From the NCBI GenBank assembly GCA_035566895.1, contig DATMQA010000059.1, positions 1-42,321 on the forward strand: a stretch of 42,321 nt of DNA. The letters run 5' to 3'. Origin of the DNA: DATMQA01 sp035566895 (lineage in GTDB: Bacteria > Verrucomicrobiota > Verrucomicrobiia > Limisphaerales > UBA8199). The translations under genes were made by a program, and so were the position numbers. Positions 25,943 to 33,276 of this stretch are shown piece by piece. The notes under the pieces were generated by a model, which had not been told where the DNA came from, ran no database searches, and was given only the letters and a program-made list of their open reading frames with translations. The stretch's first letter is position 1, and every line of letters starts with the position of its first letter.

Positions 25943-26989
25943 TTAAAGTCGGACGATCTGCCCCGTTCGCATCGATTTTTCTTCCGCTTCGCAAATCTCC
26001 AGCGCGCTCACGCCGTCCTCGGCGGTGACCACCTTGGGCGGCTGTCCTGTGCGCGCGCACTCAACTACATACCGAACTTCCTCGCCATAACCGTCCGGCC
26101 CCTCGGAGCCAATGACGCGCGGATGCTGGCCTTCTTCGGTAACTTGCATCGCCTCGGCCCCGCGTGACAGGTCGAAGTCTAGTGTCGCCCGCTCGCAATG
26201 AAGCGTATAGGCCATGTCGAACCCTTTGGCCAGCAGCCAATTCCCTTCGGCATGCACCGCCGGCCCGTTGGGATAAAGGTATTGCGTCACGACATGGGCG
26301 ATCGCGCCGTCGGGCGGGATAACACCCGTGGCAAACACACCGGCCGGGCGGCCGAAAAGGAACTGAACGAAATCCGTGTCGTGGATGTGCAAATCGAACA
26401 GCGCGCCGCCGAGATCCGTTGCGCCGGTGTAAGTGCCTTGTTTGCTCCAGCCGGGCATTTCCGAAACGCGGCGAAAACGCGCGGCCAGAATTTTGCCGTA
26501 GGTCTTCTGCTCCACCACTCCTTTGAGCCAGCTCCACCCCGGCCAAAACCGCATGCACATCGCCGGCATCAGAAACCCAGGCCCGCTTTTCTGGACCTTG
26601 AGAATCTCACGGGCGGAAGCCGAGGTGCGGGCCAAAGGCTTCTCGCACATGACGTGCTTGCCGGCTTTGAGCGCGGCGATCGCCTGCTCGGGATGCATCG
26701 GCGTTGGGGTGCAAAGATCCACCAACTCTATGCTCGGGTCAGCCAGGAGCTCTTCCAGCTTGCGAAACACCTTCACCTGCGGCCCGAGGTGAATGTCATC
26801 GGACTTTTTGATATTGCCGGCGACCCCTTGCAACACCCCGTTGACCGGCAACCGGACGGCGTCGCACACCGCCATGATCCGGGCGCCCTCCGCTTGCTGG
26901 TAGGCGCGCAGATGGGTCACTCCCATAAAGCCAAGCCCGACGACGGCGACGTTGACTTTATGGTCTTTTGTATGCTGTGAACTATTCAT
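25943..26989 (-). CDS. Gfo/Idh/MocA family NAD(P)-dependent oxidoreductase
   Basis: This is a 348-residue sugar dehydrogenase-like enzyme starting at ATG 26989 (MNSSQHTKDHKVNVAVVGLG), which overlaps the previous stop as ATGA. The N-terminal Rossmann fold has GLGFMG at 18-23 and EKP at 116-118, the catalytic-lysine motif of the family; the C-terminal domain supplies the substrate pocket (GGALFDLHIHDTDFVQFLFG). The family oxidises cyclic polyols and keto sugars, and with the adjacent TIM barrel and DUF1080 protein it forms a likely 3-keto-sugar or inositol-like degradation unit. Substrate is unknown. Confidence 0.9.
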   Translation of the reverse strand: MNSSQHTKDHKVNVAVVGLGFMGVTHLRAYQQAEGARIMAVCDAVRLPVNGVLQGVAGNIKKSDDIHLGPQVKVFRKLEELLADPSIELVDLCTPTPMHPEQAIAALKAGKHVMCEKPLARTSASAREILKVQKSGPGFLMPAMCMRFWPGWSWLKGVVEQKTYGKILAARFRRVSEMPGWSKQGTYTGATDLGGALFDLHIHDTDFVQFLFGRPAGVFATGVIPPDGAIAHVVTQYLYPNGPAVHAEGNWLLAKGFDMAYTLHCERATLDFDLSRGAEAMQVTEEGQHPRVIGSEGPDGYGEEVRYVVECARTGQPPKVVTAEDGVSALEICEAEEKSMRTGQIVRL

Positions 26990-27822
26990 AGGCTGGTTTT
27001 CTCTACCACTTCCCTGGCTTGGCGGATGTCGCCCAGGCGCTGGTTGCCGGCTTCCCGTTCGATCACGCAATCCCCGGTGAATTTCAACTCCTTCAAGGTG
27101 GCGAAGAACGCGCGCCAATCCACTTCGCCGGTTCCGACCGGGACTTCCTGGCCCCAGGTGCCCGGGGTCTTGGCCCGGACGGCGTCCTTGATGTGGACCT
27201 GTCGAATCCACGGACCGAGCAGGCGTAGAGCCTCGATCGGATTGCCTTTGCCATAGAGAAGCATGTTGGCGGGGTCGAAGTTAACACCCACATTCGGGCG
27301 CTTGAGGTTTTGCAGTAATTCCACCAGCACGGGCGCCGTCTCCTGCCCGGTTTCCAATCCCAGGGCGATTTTGGCCGCGCTGAAAATATCGGCCACCTCG
27401 GTCAGGCGCCGCAGCATCCTGGCAAAGTTCGGAGCTCGCGATTCATGCGGCAGGAATCCCGCGTGCAAGGTGACCAGTTTCAGGCCAAGCTGTTCGGCCA
27501 GCACCGCGGTGGCCTGGATATTCTTCCAGTTCTGCTCCCAGGTGGCATCCGGGGCGATGCCGCCGGTGACCCGGATCGTTTCCAAAGTGGAGTAATCCTC
27601 GCCGATGCAGCCGAACATCCCGGAGACAATCGTGATTCCTTTCTGTTGCAGCATCTCCCCGGTCCGGCCCCAAACCTCCGGGGATTCCCGCAGCGGATCG
27701 AGCGCGAGTTGGACGCGCCGAATCCCCGTGCCTTCCAACCTGGCGACCAGTTCGCCCGGGCTGGCCGGGTGCAACGACCAACTGCAGACGGCAAGGCGGT
27801 CAGATAGCGAACGGGAGGTCAT
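26986..27822 (-). CDS. sugar phosphate isomerase/epimerase-like TIM-barrel protein
   Basis: This 278-residue cytosolic TIM barrel starts at MTSRSLSDRLAVCSW (ATG 27822). Metal ligands appear as LGLETGQE, NVGVNFDPANMLLYG, VHIKDAV and GDCVIEREAGNQR. It overlaps the downstream oxidoreductase by 4 bases, a coupled pair. The frame is open further upstream to 28050, but that part reads through two heptamer arrays and is not protein-like. The nine-unit array begins 6 bases before the start codon, so it forms the 5' leader. Substrate is unknown. Confidence 0.88.
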   Translation of the reverse strand: MTSRSLSDRLAVCSWSLHPASPGELVARLEGTGIRRVQLALDPLRESPEVWGRTGEMLQQKGITIVSGMFGCIGEDYSTLETIRVTGGIAPDATWEQNWKNIQATAVLAEQLGLKLVTLHAGFLPHESRAPNFARMLRRLTEVADIFSAAKIALGLETGQETAPVLVELLQNLKRPNVGVNFDPANMLLYGKGNPIEALRLLGPWIRQVHIKDAVRAKTPGTWGQEVPVGTGEVDWRAFFATLKELKFTGDCVIEREAGNQRLGDIRQAREVVEKTSL

Positions 27823-29308
27823 GAGCTGTGACGAGTGAGTTGTGACGAGTGAGCGGTGATGCGTGAAGAGTGAAACGTAAAACGTGAAAGGCCTTTCGCG
27901 CCCGCTGTCCAGTTTCGGGTTTTGGGTTTCGGGATTCCCTCGGATCCCGGACTTCGGCTTTCGGATTTTCAAAGCCTCGAGGCAGCAACTGGCGGACCGT
28001 CGCCACGATCCGGTCCTCGACTCCCGGCGCCAGTCGCGTCGGCCGGTCATAAAATATCATCGCGCCTCCGCCTTCGTAGCCGCCTTCCTTGAGAATCCGC
28101 TCTGATGGAATATAGCAGGGCACGTCGTTGGCGTAGGCATTGACCCACAACCGCGAGGCGTCCAATTCCCGCTTCAAACGCAACGAGTAATCCACCACCA
28201 CTTCGCCGGCCAGGAACACCATCGCCAGGTTATCGCCAAAGGTCCACGTCTGGACCAGGTAAGGCAGCCTTGTTTGCAGCTTCTCTCCGCGCGCCAGCCG
28301 GGCCAGGTTCAGCCGCGCATGGCCGCCGGCATAATTGGTTTCTTTGGCCCGCGCTTCCCATTCGGCGCGCGTCGGCAGCGTGTCGAACGGCAGCTCGATC
28401 TGTTTGGCGTGGCAAACCAGTTTGCCTTCCACCGGCCGCGTTCCCAGGGCGAGAATGGCGTCCAGGGCGGTAGCGATAGCCTGTCCGTGTTGCTGAGCCA
28501 GTTCAATGCCGGGCCGCGGATTTGGGTTGCTATCTCCCGCGCACCCGAGGGCGACCAGCGCCACCGCGCCCGGATGCTCCCGTTCCAGGTCCTCGGCGGC
28601 GTAACCAGCCCAGTCGCCGCAAATCTGGTTGTAGTCCCCGCCCAGCGTGGTGCCGTGGCAGGCGTAACTGGTGAAAATCGCTCGCAACGTGCCGTCCGGG
28701 TCAGTCACCAACAGCGCAGGTGAATCATGGTCGGTCGGGCCGCCCTTCGTTCGGCGGTTGGCAGCGAAGTCCGCGTGGCCCTGGCCGCGGCTCAGTTTCG
28801 CCGGGCGGCGCTCCGCTAAAGCCTTGAGCGCCACCGCCTCCAGGTAATCGGTTAGCTCACCCGTGTAGCGGTCCACCCGTTCCTGCTGCTCCGCCGGAAT
28901 CGGCCCTCCGAAAATGTTTGGCGCAAACCCTCTCACCCAAGGTGCGGAGTGCGTGTGCGTCGAGCAAACCGCAATGCGGGCCGGGTCCAGCCGCTTCTCC
29001 TTGTGCAAACGCGCGACCACTTCCTCCCGCACGTTCACCGGCACCCCGCAGTTATCCACCGTAATGAGCAAGGCGGGCTTTTCCTTGTCACTGCCCAGGG
29101 CCAGCGCCCTGGCGTAAATATGTTGGGCCACCCCTTCGCACTCGGTCTTGCGGACGGCGTAACCGGTCAGCCGAATCGGGTAGTCTGGCGTTATATCAAC
29201 TTTGGCAACACCGGCCTCGCGCAGTTGGGACCCGGGGATTGCTGCCGCCGAAAACAAAAGCAAGGCGCTCGCGGCCATGAGGGCGTGGCCAAAGAGGTGT
29301 TGCAGCAT
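27800..29308 (-). CDS. neutral ceramidase-like secreted protein with repeat-encoded tail
   Basis: This protein is about 502 residues from ATG 29308 (MLQHLFGHALMAASALLLFS), which gives a signal peptide; M at 29335 is an alternative. The body matches the neutral/alkaline non-lysosomal ceramidase N-terminal family: VAKVDITPDYPIRLTGYAVR, AVCSTHTHSAPWVRGF (zinc histidines) and GDYNQICGDWAGYAAEDLE. In many Verrucomicrobiota such proteins act on unknown lipids or esters. Family-like sequence ends near VATVRQLLPRGF (about 27978); the last 55 or so residues are heptamer arrays read as protein, so the original stop has been lost. The 3' end overlaps the isomerase start by 23 bases. Confidence 0.8.
   Translation of the reverse strand: MLQHLFGHALMAASALLLFSAAAIPGSQLREAGVAKVDITPDYPIRLTGYAVRKTECEGVAQHIYARALALGSDKEKPALLITVDNCGVPVNVREEVVARLHKEKRLDPARIAVCSTHTHSAPWVRGFAPNIFGGPIPAEQQERVDRYTGELTDYLEAVALKALAERRPAKLSRGQGHADFAANRRTKGGPTDHDSPALLVTDPDGTLRAIFTSYACHGTTLGGDYNQICGDWAGYAAEDLEREHPGAVALVALGCAGDSNPNPRPGIELAQQHGQAIATALDAILALGTRPVEGKLVCHAKQIELPFDTLPTRAEWEARAKETNYAGGHARLNLARLARGEKLQTRLPYLVQTWTFGDNLAMVFLAGEVVVDYSLRLKRELDASRLWVNAYANDVPCYIPSERILKEGGYEGGGAMIFYDRPTRLAPGVEDRIVATVRQLLPRGFENPKAEVRDPRESRNPKPETGQRARKAFHVLRFTLHASPLTRHNSLVTAHDLPFAI
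27828..27890. repeat. GTGANNN heptamer array, nine units
   Basis: Nine consecutive 7-base units run without a slip: GTGACGA, GTGAGTT, GTGACGA, GTGAGCG, GTGATGC, GTGAAGA, GTGAAAC, GTAAAAC, GTGAAAG. It lies within the 3' part of the ceramidase-like frame and in the 5' leader of the isomerase gene, both read on the minus strand. Confidence 0.85.
27913..27971. repeat. NNTTCGG (CCGAANN) heptamer array inside ceramidase 3' end
   Basis: Units TTTCGGG, TTTTGGG and TTTCGGG (27913-27933), then ATCCCGG, ACTTCGG, CTTTCGG and ATTTTCA (27944-27971), keep a 7-base period in two runs. CGGGAT/ATCCCG around 27931-27949 makes a palindromic centre. Read on the minus strand it gives the string AEVRDPRESRNPKPETG of the ceramidase-like tail. 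Confidence 0.75.
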
Positions 29309-29390
29309 CGCCGCAGTGTAGAAACTTCGCCCCATTTGCCAAGAGATTCTAGTCCCGTCGTCCGGCGCAGCAACCTCCGCACGTCCCCCA

Positions 29391-29462
29391 ATTAACCCAG
29401 TTAACCCAGTTAACCCAATTAACTCATTTAACCCAATTAACTCAATTAACTCAATTAACCCA
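29391..29462. repeat. nine-base tandem array NTTAACYCA, eight units
   Basis: Eight units of exactly 9 bases occur: ATTAACCCA, GTTAACCCA, GTTAACCCA, ATTAACTCA, TTTAACCCA, ATTAACTCA, ATTAACTCA, ATTAACCCA. On the minus strand the last unit supplies the stop codon of the acetyltransferase gene (TAA within TGGGTTAAT). Several units contain the palindrome GTTAAC. The gap 29309-29454 has no other gene. Confidence 0.85.
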
Positions 29463-30090
29463 CTTCCCCGACCATCCGCTCCGCGCCCACCGAAACGCCG
29501 GCGGCCATCGGCACGGAGACGATTTCCGCCGCCGGTTGGCTTTGCTCCCGGCAATCCCGTGCCACCAGCGAATAACTCACCGCGTCGCGCGGACGTCCTC
29601 CGAGCATCAGTCGTTGCCGCAAAATGCCCTCGCGGTGCGCCCCCACCCTTTGGGCCACTCGGAGGCTGTTCTGGTTTTCCACTGGAATGATCATCTCCAG
29701 CCGGTTTAAACCCAATTCCTGAAAGGCGAACCGGGCCGCCAGCCCCACCGCCGCGCGCGCCACCCCTCGGCGCGTTCGCCCGCTGCGCACCCAGTAACCC
29801 AGGTTGGCCAGATGATGCGTCCGGTCCAGCGCGCTCAGCCCGATACTGCCCAGAAATGTGCCTGCTTTCCCGTCGTAAATCGCGAAGCTGTACCGCCGCC
29901 CGGCCGCCCAGTCCATGTCACAAGCCAGCACGAACGCCCGGCTGTCGCCGAGGCTATAATCCTCGTGACACCAGACCATCCACCGGCACAGCTCCGGGAT
30001 GGATTCCCGCGCGGCCGCGAATAATGCCGGAACGTCCTCCGCTCGGAACGGTCGGATGCCAATACCACTATGCTCGAACATGACGTGCAT
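29455..30090 (-). CDS. GNAT family N-acetyltransferase (RimJ/RimL-like)
   Basis: This protein is about 211 residues from ATG 30090 (MHVMFEHSGIGIRPFRAEDV); ATG 30081 is nearly as likely. It is a single GNAT domain: IGIRPFRAEDVPALFAAARE, the strand GTFLGSIGLSALDRTHHLAN, the acetyl-CoA-binding loop RSGRTRRGVARAAVGLAARF, LNRLEMIIPVENQNSLRVAQ and VGAHREGILRQR. This is the RimJ/RimL or ribosomal-protein acetyltransferase subgroup. The final residues VG and the stop come from the first unit of the nine-base array, so the 3' end has been rewritten by the repeat. Target is unknown. Confidence 0.85.
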   Translation of the reverse strand: MHVMFEHSGIGIRPFRAEDVPALFAAARESIPELCRWMVWCHEDYSLGDSRAFVLACDMDWAAGRRYSFAIYDGKAGTFLGSIGLSALDRTHHLANLGYWVRSGRTRRGVARAAVGLAARFAFQELGLNRLEMIIPVENQNSLRVAQRVGAHREGILRQRLMLGGRPRDAVSYSLVARDCREQSQPAAEIVSVPMAAGVSVGAERMVGEVG

Positions 30091-30375
30091 GACCGCCTTG
30101 AGACTGGCAAAAACCCCGCATAATGTCAATTAAAGTCCGCGCCTCGACGCAAAACGCATGCGAACGCATCCATGTTGCCGTCCCCCGCCGGTACGCTGAG
30201 ACGGGGTTGGGGCCCCCTCTCCCTTCAAAAGGGCAGAGGGCGGCGTAAAGGGTTTTCTTCGGCTCACGCTCCGAGGATAGGATAAGGCCTTTCCGATATG
30301 CCGTCGTGGTAATCACCAAATGCGCCTCCCGCACATTGCGCATATCAAAATTGGTGCCTCCCGTCTTCGAACCAA

Positions 30376-30642
30376 TTAAAGGACAATTTGGTGGCGGTCA
30401 TCCTCAACTCCGGCACTTGCCCTGCGGTTGGTTAGCCCCAGCGATTCGACCGGCACTCCCACTAACGGCTCCGCACGGTCGGATACAAAAACCAGTTGCA
30501 TCTTGCTCAAACCCTGTTCCCGGGCAAACCGAACTGCTGGTCCCAAGGACTCGAACACCAACGCTCCCTCTCGCCGACTTGTCCACCCCCCTGCGGACTC
30601 CACGTAGAACCCGGTAGGCATGTTCCGCAAAAGCATTTTCAT
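30376..30642 (-). CDS. small conserved-type hypothetical protein
   Basis: This is an 88-residue ORF starting at MKMLLRNMPTGFYVESAGGW. It contains PAVRFAREQGLSKMQLVFVSD, a helix-strand pattern in which a phenomenon-type fold is plausible, and short charged ends. Ribosome site is absent, as for most genes here. No family name can be given. It is isolated between the acetyltransferase and the divergent exchanger gene, and the 246-base gap 30130-30375 shows no gene. Confidence 0.55.
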   Translation of the reverse strand: MKMLLRNMPTGFYVESAGGWTSRREGALVFESLGPAVRFAREQGLSKMQLVFVSDRAEPLVGVPVESLGLTNRRASAGVEDDRHQIVL

Positions 30643-30704
30643 ACCGCTGATTGCTACAGGGAAAAAAAGCTACTTCGCATCTAACCTACGGCCTTGCGTA
30701 GCGC

Positions 30705-30780
30705 TATGGGGTCCATACCCCATACGGTGGAGACATCGAGGGATTCCATCCGGAGCGAGTGCTGCCGGTGCTCTCGCTCC
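30705..30780. repeat. two intergenic hairpins
   Basis: TATGGGG at 30705-30711 pairs with CCCCATA at 30718-30724. GGAGCGAG at 30752-30759 pairs with CTCGCTCC at 30773-30780. They lie between divergent genes, so a terminator is unlikely; preceding GCGTAGCGC at 30697-30705 also occurs at 42285-42293, hinting at a dispersed palindrome family. Confidence 0.5.
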
Positions 30781-30833
30781 ATCCTGCAGTTTTCCATTTC
30801 AAATCTTCCCTTTTCGCCTTTCAATGACCGACT

Positions 30834-31841
30834 TTGAAATCGCTGGCAACATTGCTCGAAAGCACCGGCCCCTGGGCGCCATGGTGCTTCCTGGCCCTCT
30901 TCATCGCCGCCTCATTCCTGATGATCTGGCGCCTCGAGGCCATGAGCGCCGGTGGCGTCGAAGGCACCGTCCTGGGCACCCTGGTCATGCCCTATTGCTC
31001 CGGGATGGGCAATTTGCTCTTTGCCTTCGTCCTGGGCGCTAAAGGCGGTTCCGGCGCCGAGGTGCTCACCAACTGCCTGGTCAACAACGTCACCAACCTG
31101 ACCCTCCTCATCGGCCTGCCCGCCATCTTCTGGGGCATGAATATCCTGCCGACTTCGAAATCCAAACCTTCGAAAAAGAAGAAGCGCAATCCCCAGCAGG
31201 AACGCCAGGTCCATCGGCTCTCCCTGCTGCTGACCTTAGCCGCGGCCCTGTTCTTCACCGGCGCGGTCTGGGCCTTGGCGCGCCGCGGCCGGCTCGAATT
31301 CAGCGACGGCCTGGTCCTGGTCGGCCTATTCCTTTTCTGGCAATGCTTCCACGTGTTCGAAGTCCTCAAGACCAATGTCCGCCAAAACAAATCCTTCAGT
31401 TGGATGCTCCCCCTCGACCTGGCGCTGCTGGCCTTCGGCGCTTATGCTCTTTACGTCAGCACCGATTGGCTCGTCGATTGGATTTCGGCCATCCACACCG
31501 GCTTCATCAGCGCCAAATACCTCGGCTGGCTCAGTGGTTGGCTGATGGTCCTGCCCAACGGTCTGCTCGCCTTCTATTACGCCTGGCGCGGCAATCCCGA
31601 AGTCGTCTATACCTCCCAGGTGGGCGACGGGCATATCTGCATCCCCCTCTGCATCGGCATCTTCGCCCTCTACCGGCCCATCCAGATTCCCGCCTTCTTC
31701 CAAACCGGCATGATGATTCTGTTAGCCGCCGCCACAGCTCATTTTATCTTGGTCGCCTTGCTCGGACGCCTGCCACGGCTCATCGGCTGGGTCCTGACTG
31801 GCGCCTACGGCGTGTTCCTGTACAAAGGGCTGACGAAGTAA
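30834..31841 (+). CDS. cation (Ca2+/Na+) exchanger-like membrane protein
   Basis: This is a 335-residue, about ten-helix membrane protein. An alpha-repeat-like segment is visible near residue 55-95 (GNLLFAFVLGAKGGSGAEVL, then TNCLVNNVTNLTLLIGLPA), matching the G-x-x-x-N and GSN-type helices of CaCA exchangers; the second repeat is less clear (near WLSGWLMVLPNGLLAFYYAW). A basic cytosolic loop (KSKPSKKKKRNPQQ) separates the halves. The start is TTG 30834; ATG 30824 is in another frame and has no other support, so the start is uncertain. The TAA stop abuts a TTCACNN heptamer array. Confidence 0.65.
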   Translation: MKSLATLLESTGPWAPWCFLALFIAASFLMIWRLEAMSAGGVEGTVLGTLVMPYCSGMGNLLFAFVLGAKGGSGAEVLTNCLVNNVTNLTLLIGLPAIFWGMNILPTSKSKPSKKKKRNPQQERQVHRLSLLLTLAAALFFTGAVWALARRGRLEFSDGLVLVGLFLFWQCFHVFEVLKTNVRQNKSFSWMLPLDLALLAFGAYALYVSTDWLVDWISAIHTGFISAKYLGWLSGWLMVLPNGLLAFYYAWRGNPEVVYTSQVGDGHICIPLCIGIFALYRPIQIPAFFQTGMMILLAAATAHFILVALLGRLPRLIGWVLTGAYGVFLYKGLTK

Positions 31842-31890
31842 TTACGTTTCACGCTTCACGTATCACTCATCACCCCTCACTCCCCTCACC
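31841..31890. repeat. TTCACNN heptamer array between convergent genes
   Basis: Units ATTACGT, TTCACGC, TTCACGT, ATCACTC, ATCACCC and CTCACTC run without slip from 31841 to 31882, then one 9-base step to CTCAC. The exchanger stop (31839-31841) is at its left edge, and the stop of the minus-strand gene (TGA at 31886-31888) is a GTGA of the array. Confidence 0.8.
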
Positions 31891-32308
31891 TTGCCACCAC
31901 CGGGTCTTCCCGCACCCGGTCGCTCAGATTCACGAACGCCTCTTGCGCCCCCAGCCAGAGCGGGTCCCGCGTGATACCGTCCATAGATTGGACGGTATTG
32001 TTACAAATCAGGTACATTCCCGGCCCCAGCACCATGAAAGATTCGAACCCCGTCCCCACCCCGTCCCGGGCAAATTCGAAATCCCCGATATTGGTCTGGT
32101 CGGCCAGCAGCGAGGCGCGCAGCGCCCCGGCGTCCGCCAGGAAATTCTTCGCAAAACCCTCCTTGCGCGGCCCTATATAACCCAGCAGATGTCCCTTGTT
32201 CTCCGCCAATGAGATGATTGCCCACTCGTCAAATACGGTCTTTTTATACCGGGCGTTCATCTGCTCGGCGCACGACTTAATTAACTTTGTTGCCTGTTCC
32301 AGTTTCAT
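31886..32308 (-). CDS. small conserved-type hypothetical protein, korAB neighbour
   Basis: This 140-residue protein starts at MKLEQATKLIKSCAEQMNAR (ATG 32308); an ATG eight codons higher gives an unlikely leader. It reads as an alpha/beta fold with helix, strand IISLAENKGHLLGYIGPR, then SLLADQTNIGDFEFARDG, GMYLICNNTVQSMDG, with no membrane part; a Roadblock/LC7-like or profilin-like fold is possible but not claimed. It lies 46 bases after korB on the same strand and so is probably co-transcribed. Its stop codon comes from a heptamer array. Confidence 0.6.
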   Translation of the reverse strand: MKLEQATKLIKSCAEQMNARYKKTVFDEWAIISLAENKGHLLGYIGPRKEGFAKNFLADAGALRASLLADQTNIGDFEFARDGVGTGFESFMVLGPGMYLICNNTVQSMDGITRDPLWLGAQEAFVNLSDRVREDPVVAR

Positions 32309-32354
32309 AGTAATCGGTCCACGACCACCCAAAGGAACAGCAAATCCAGGGCCA

Positions 32355-33245
32355 TTAATTCGGGATGAACCGCTTGAGGATGTCGTGGCGGGGCACGGCT
32401 TGTTTCTTGAGCGCTTGCTGGCGTTCGGTCACGCCCTGGCCGTAAGTCGGCGGCGGGTTAGGGTTGCGATACAGGACTCCCGTGTAAAGTTTGGTGCCGT
32501 ATTCGCGCGCCAGTTCGGTTGCCCGGGCCCGGTCCCCCGCATCATGACCGAGCGATTCCAGGCTTTGCATCCTGGCCTTCTGCGCTTTGAGCTGCTGTTC
32601 TTCCTCGCCATACGTCACGCAGGGCGATTGCACGTTGATGAAGGCAAATCCGGGAAATCGGATGCCTTCTTCGATGATTCGGCTAAGTCCTGCCATGTCC
32701 GCCGGGGAACCTTGAGCAACGAACGAAGCTCCATACCCCATGACGTAAAGCAGCGGGTTGACCGGTGCCTCGAGGCTGCCGAAGTTCGAGGTAACCGTCT
32801 TGCGCCCGCGCTGGGAGGTGGGCGACAACTGCCCCTTGGTCAAGCCGTAGATTTGGTTGTCCATCACGATGTAAGTCAGGTCAACGTTGCGGCGGATGAC
32901 ATGCGCCACGTGGCCCCCTCCGATCGAGAAGCCGTCCCCATCGCCGCTGGCCACCAGCACCAGCAGCTCCGGATTGGCCAGTTTGATGCCTTGGGCGATG
33001 GGCAGCGAACGGCCATGCACGGTGTTGAAGCCGTAGGCGGTGGTGTAACCCGGAATGCGGCTGGAACAACCGATGCCTGAGACGAATGCCAGCTCGTGCG
33101 GCGGCCGGCCGATGGCCGCCAGTGCCCGCGTGATGGCCGTCACCACGCCGAAATCGCCGCAGCCCGGGCACCAGATGGGCTTGAGGTCGCTCTTGAAATC
33201 GCCGGCTTGGAACCTGGCCACCGGAGGGGCTTCGAGGGTAGTCAT
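32355..33245 (-). CDS. korB: 2-oxoacid:ferredoxin oxidoreductase, beta subunit
   Basis: This 296-residue beta subunit binds thiamine diphosphate and makes the 2-oxoacid decarboxylation site. Motifs are WCPGCGDFGV at 25-34, GIGCSSRIPGY at 58-67, GDGDGFSIGGGH at 101-112 and VMDNQIYGLTKGQ at 127-139. The 2-oxoglutarate type is likely because the alpha/gamma subunit is fused and no extra ferredoxin-type subunit is present, but substrate is not proven. It follows korA by 31 bases, so the two form an operon providing low-potential ferredoxin electrons or reverse-TCA type carbon flow. Confidence 0.9.
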   Translation of the reverse strand: MTTLEAPPVARFQAGDFKSDLKPIWCPGCGDFGVVTAITRALAAIGRPPHELAFVSGIGCSSRIPGYTTAYGFNTVHGRSLPIAQGIKLANPELLVLVASGDGDGFSIGGGHVAHVIRRNVDLTYIVMDNQIYGLTKGQLSPTSQRGRKTVTSNFGSLEAPVNPLLYVMGYGASFVAQGSPADMAGLSRIIEEGIRFPGFAFINVQSPCVTYGEEEQQLKAQKARMQSLESLGHDAGDRARATELAREYGTKLYTGVLYRNPNPPPTYGQGVTERQQALKKQAVPRHDILKRFIPN

Positions 33246-33276
33246 ATTGAATTCTTCAGATAAAACGTGTTCGGGG

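Noticed and set aside
27828..27890. Heptamer array as part of a protein repeat
   Set aside because: A 7-base step is not a multiple of three; the array is not under codon constraint, and family-like protein ends before it.
29391..29462. Tandem 9-base array as CRISPR
   Set aside because: Units are adjacent with no spacers and no cas gene is present.
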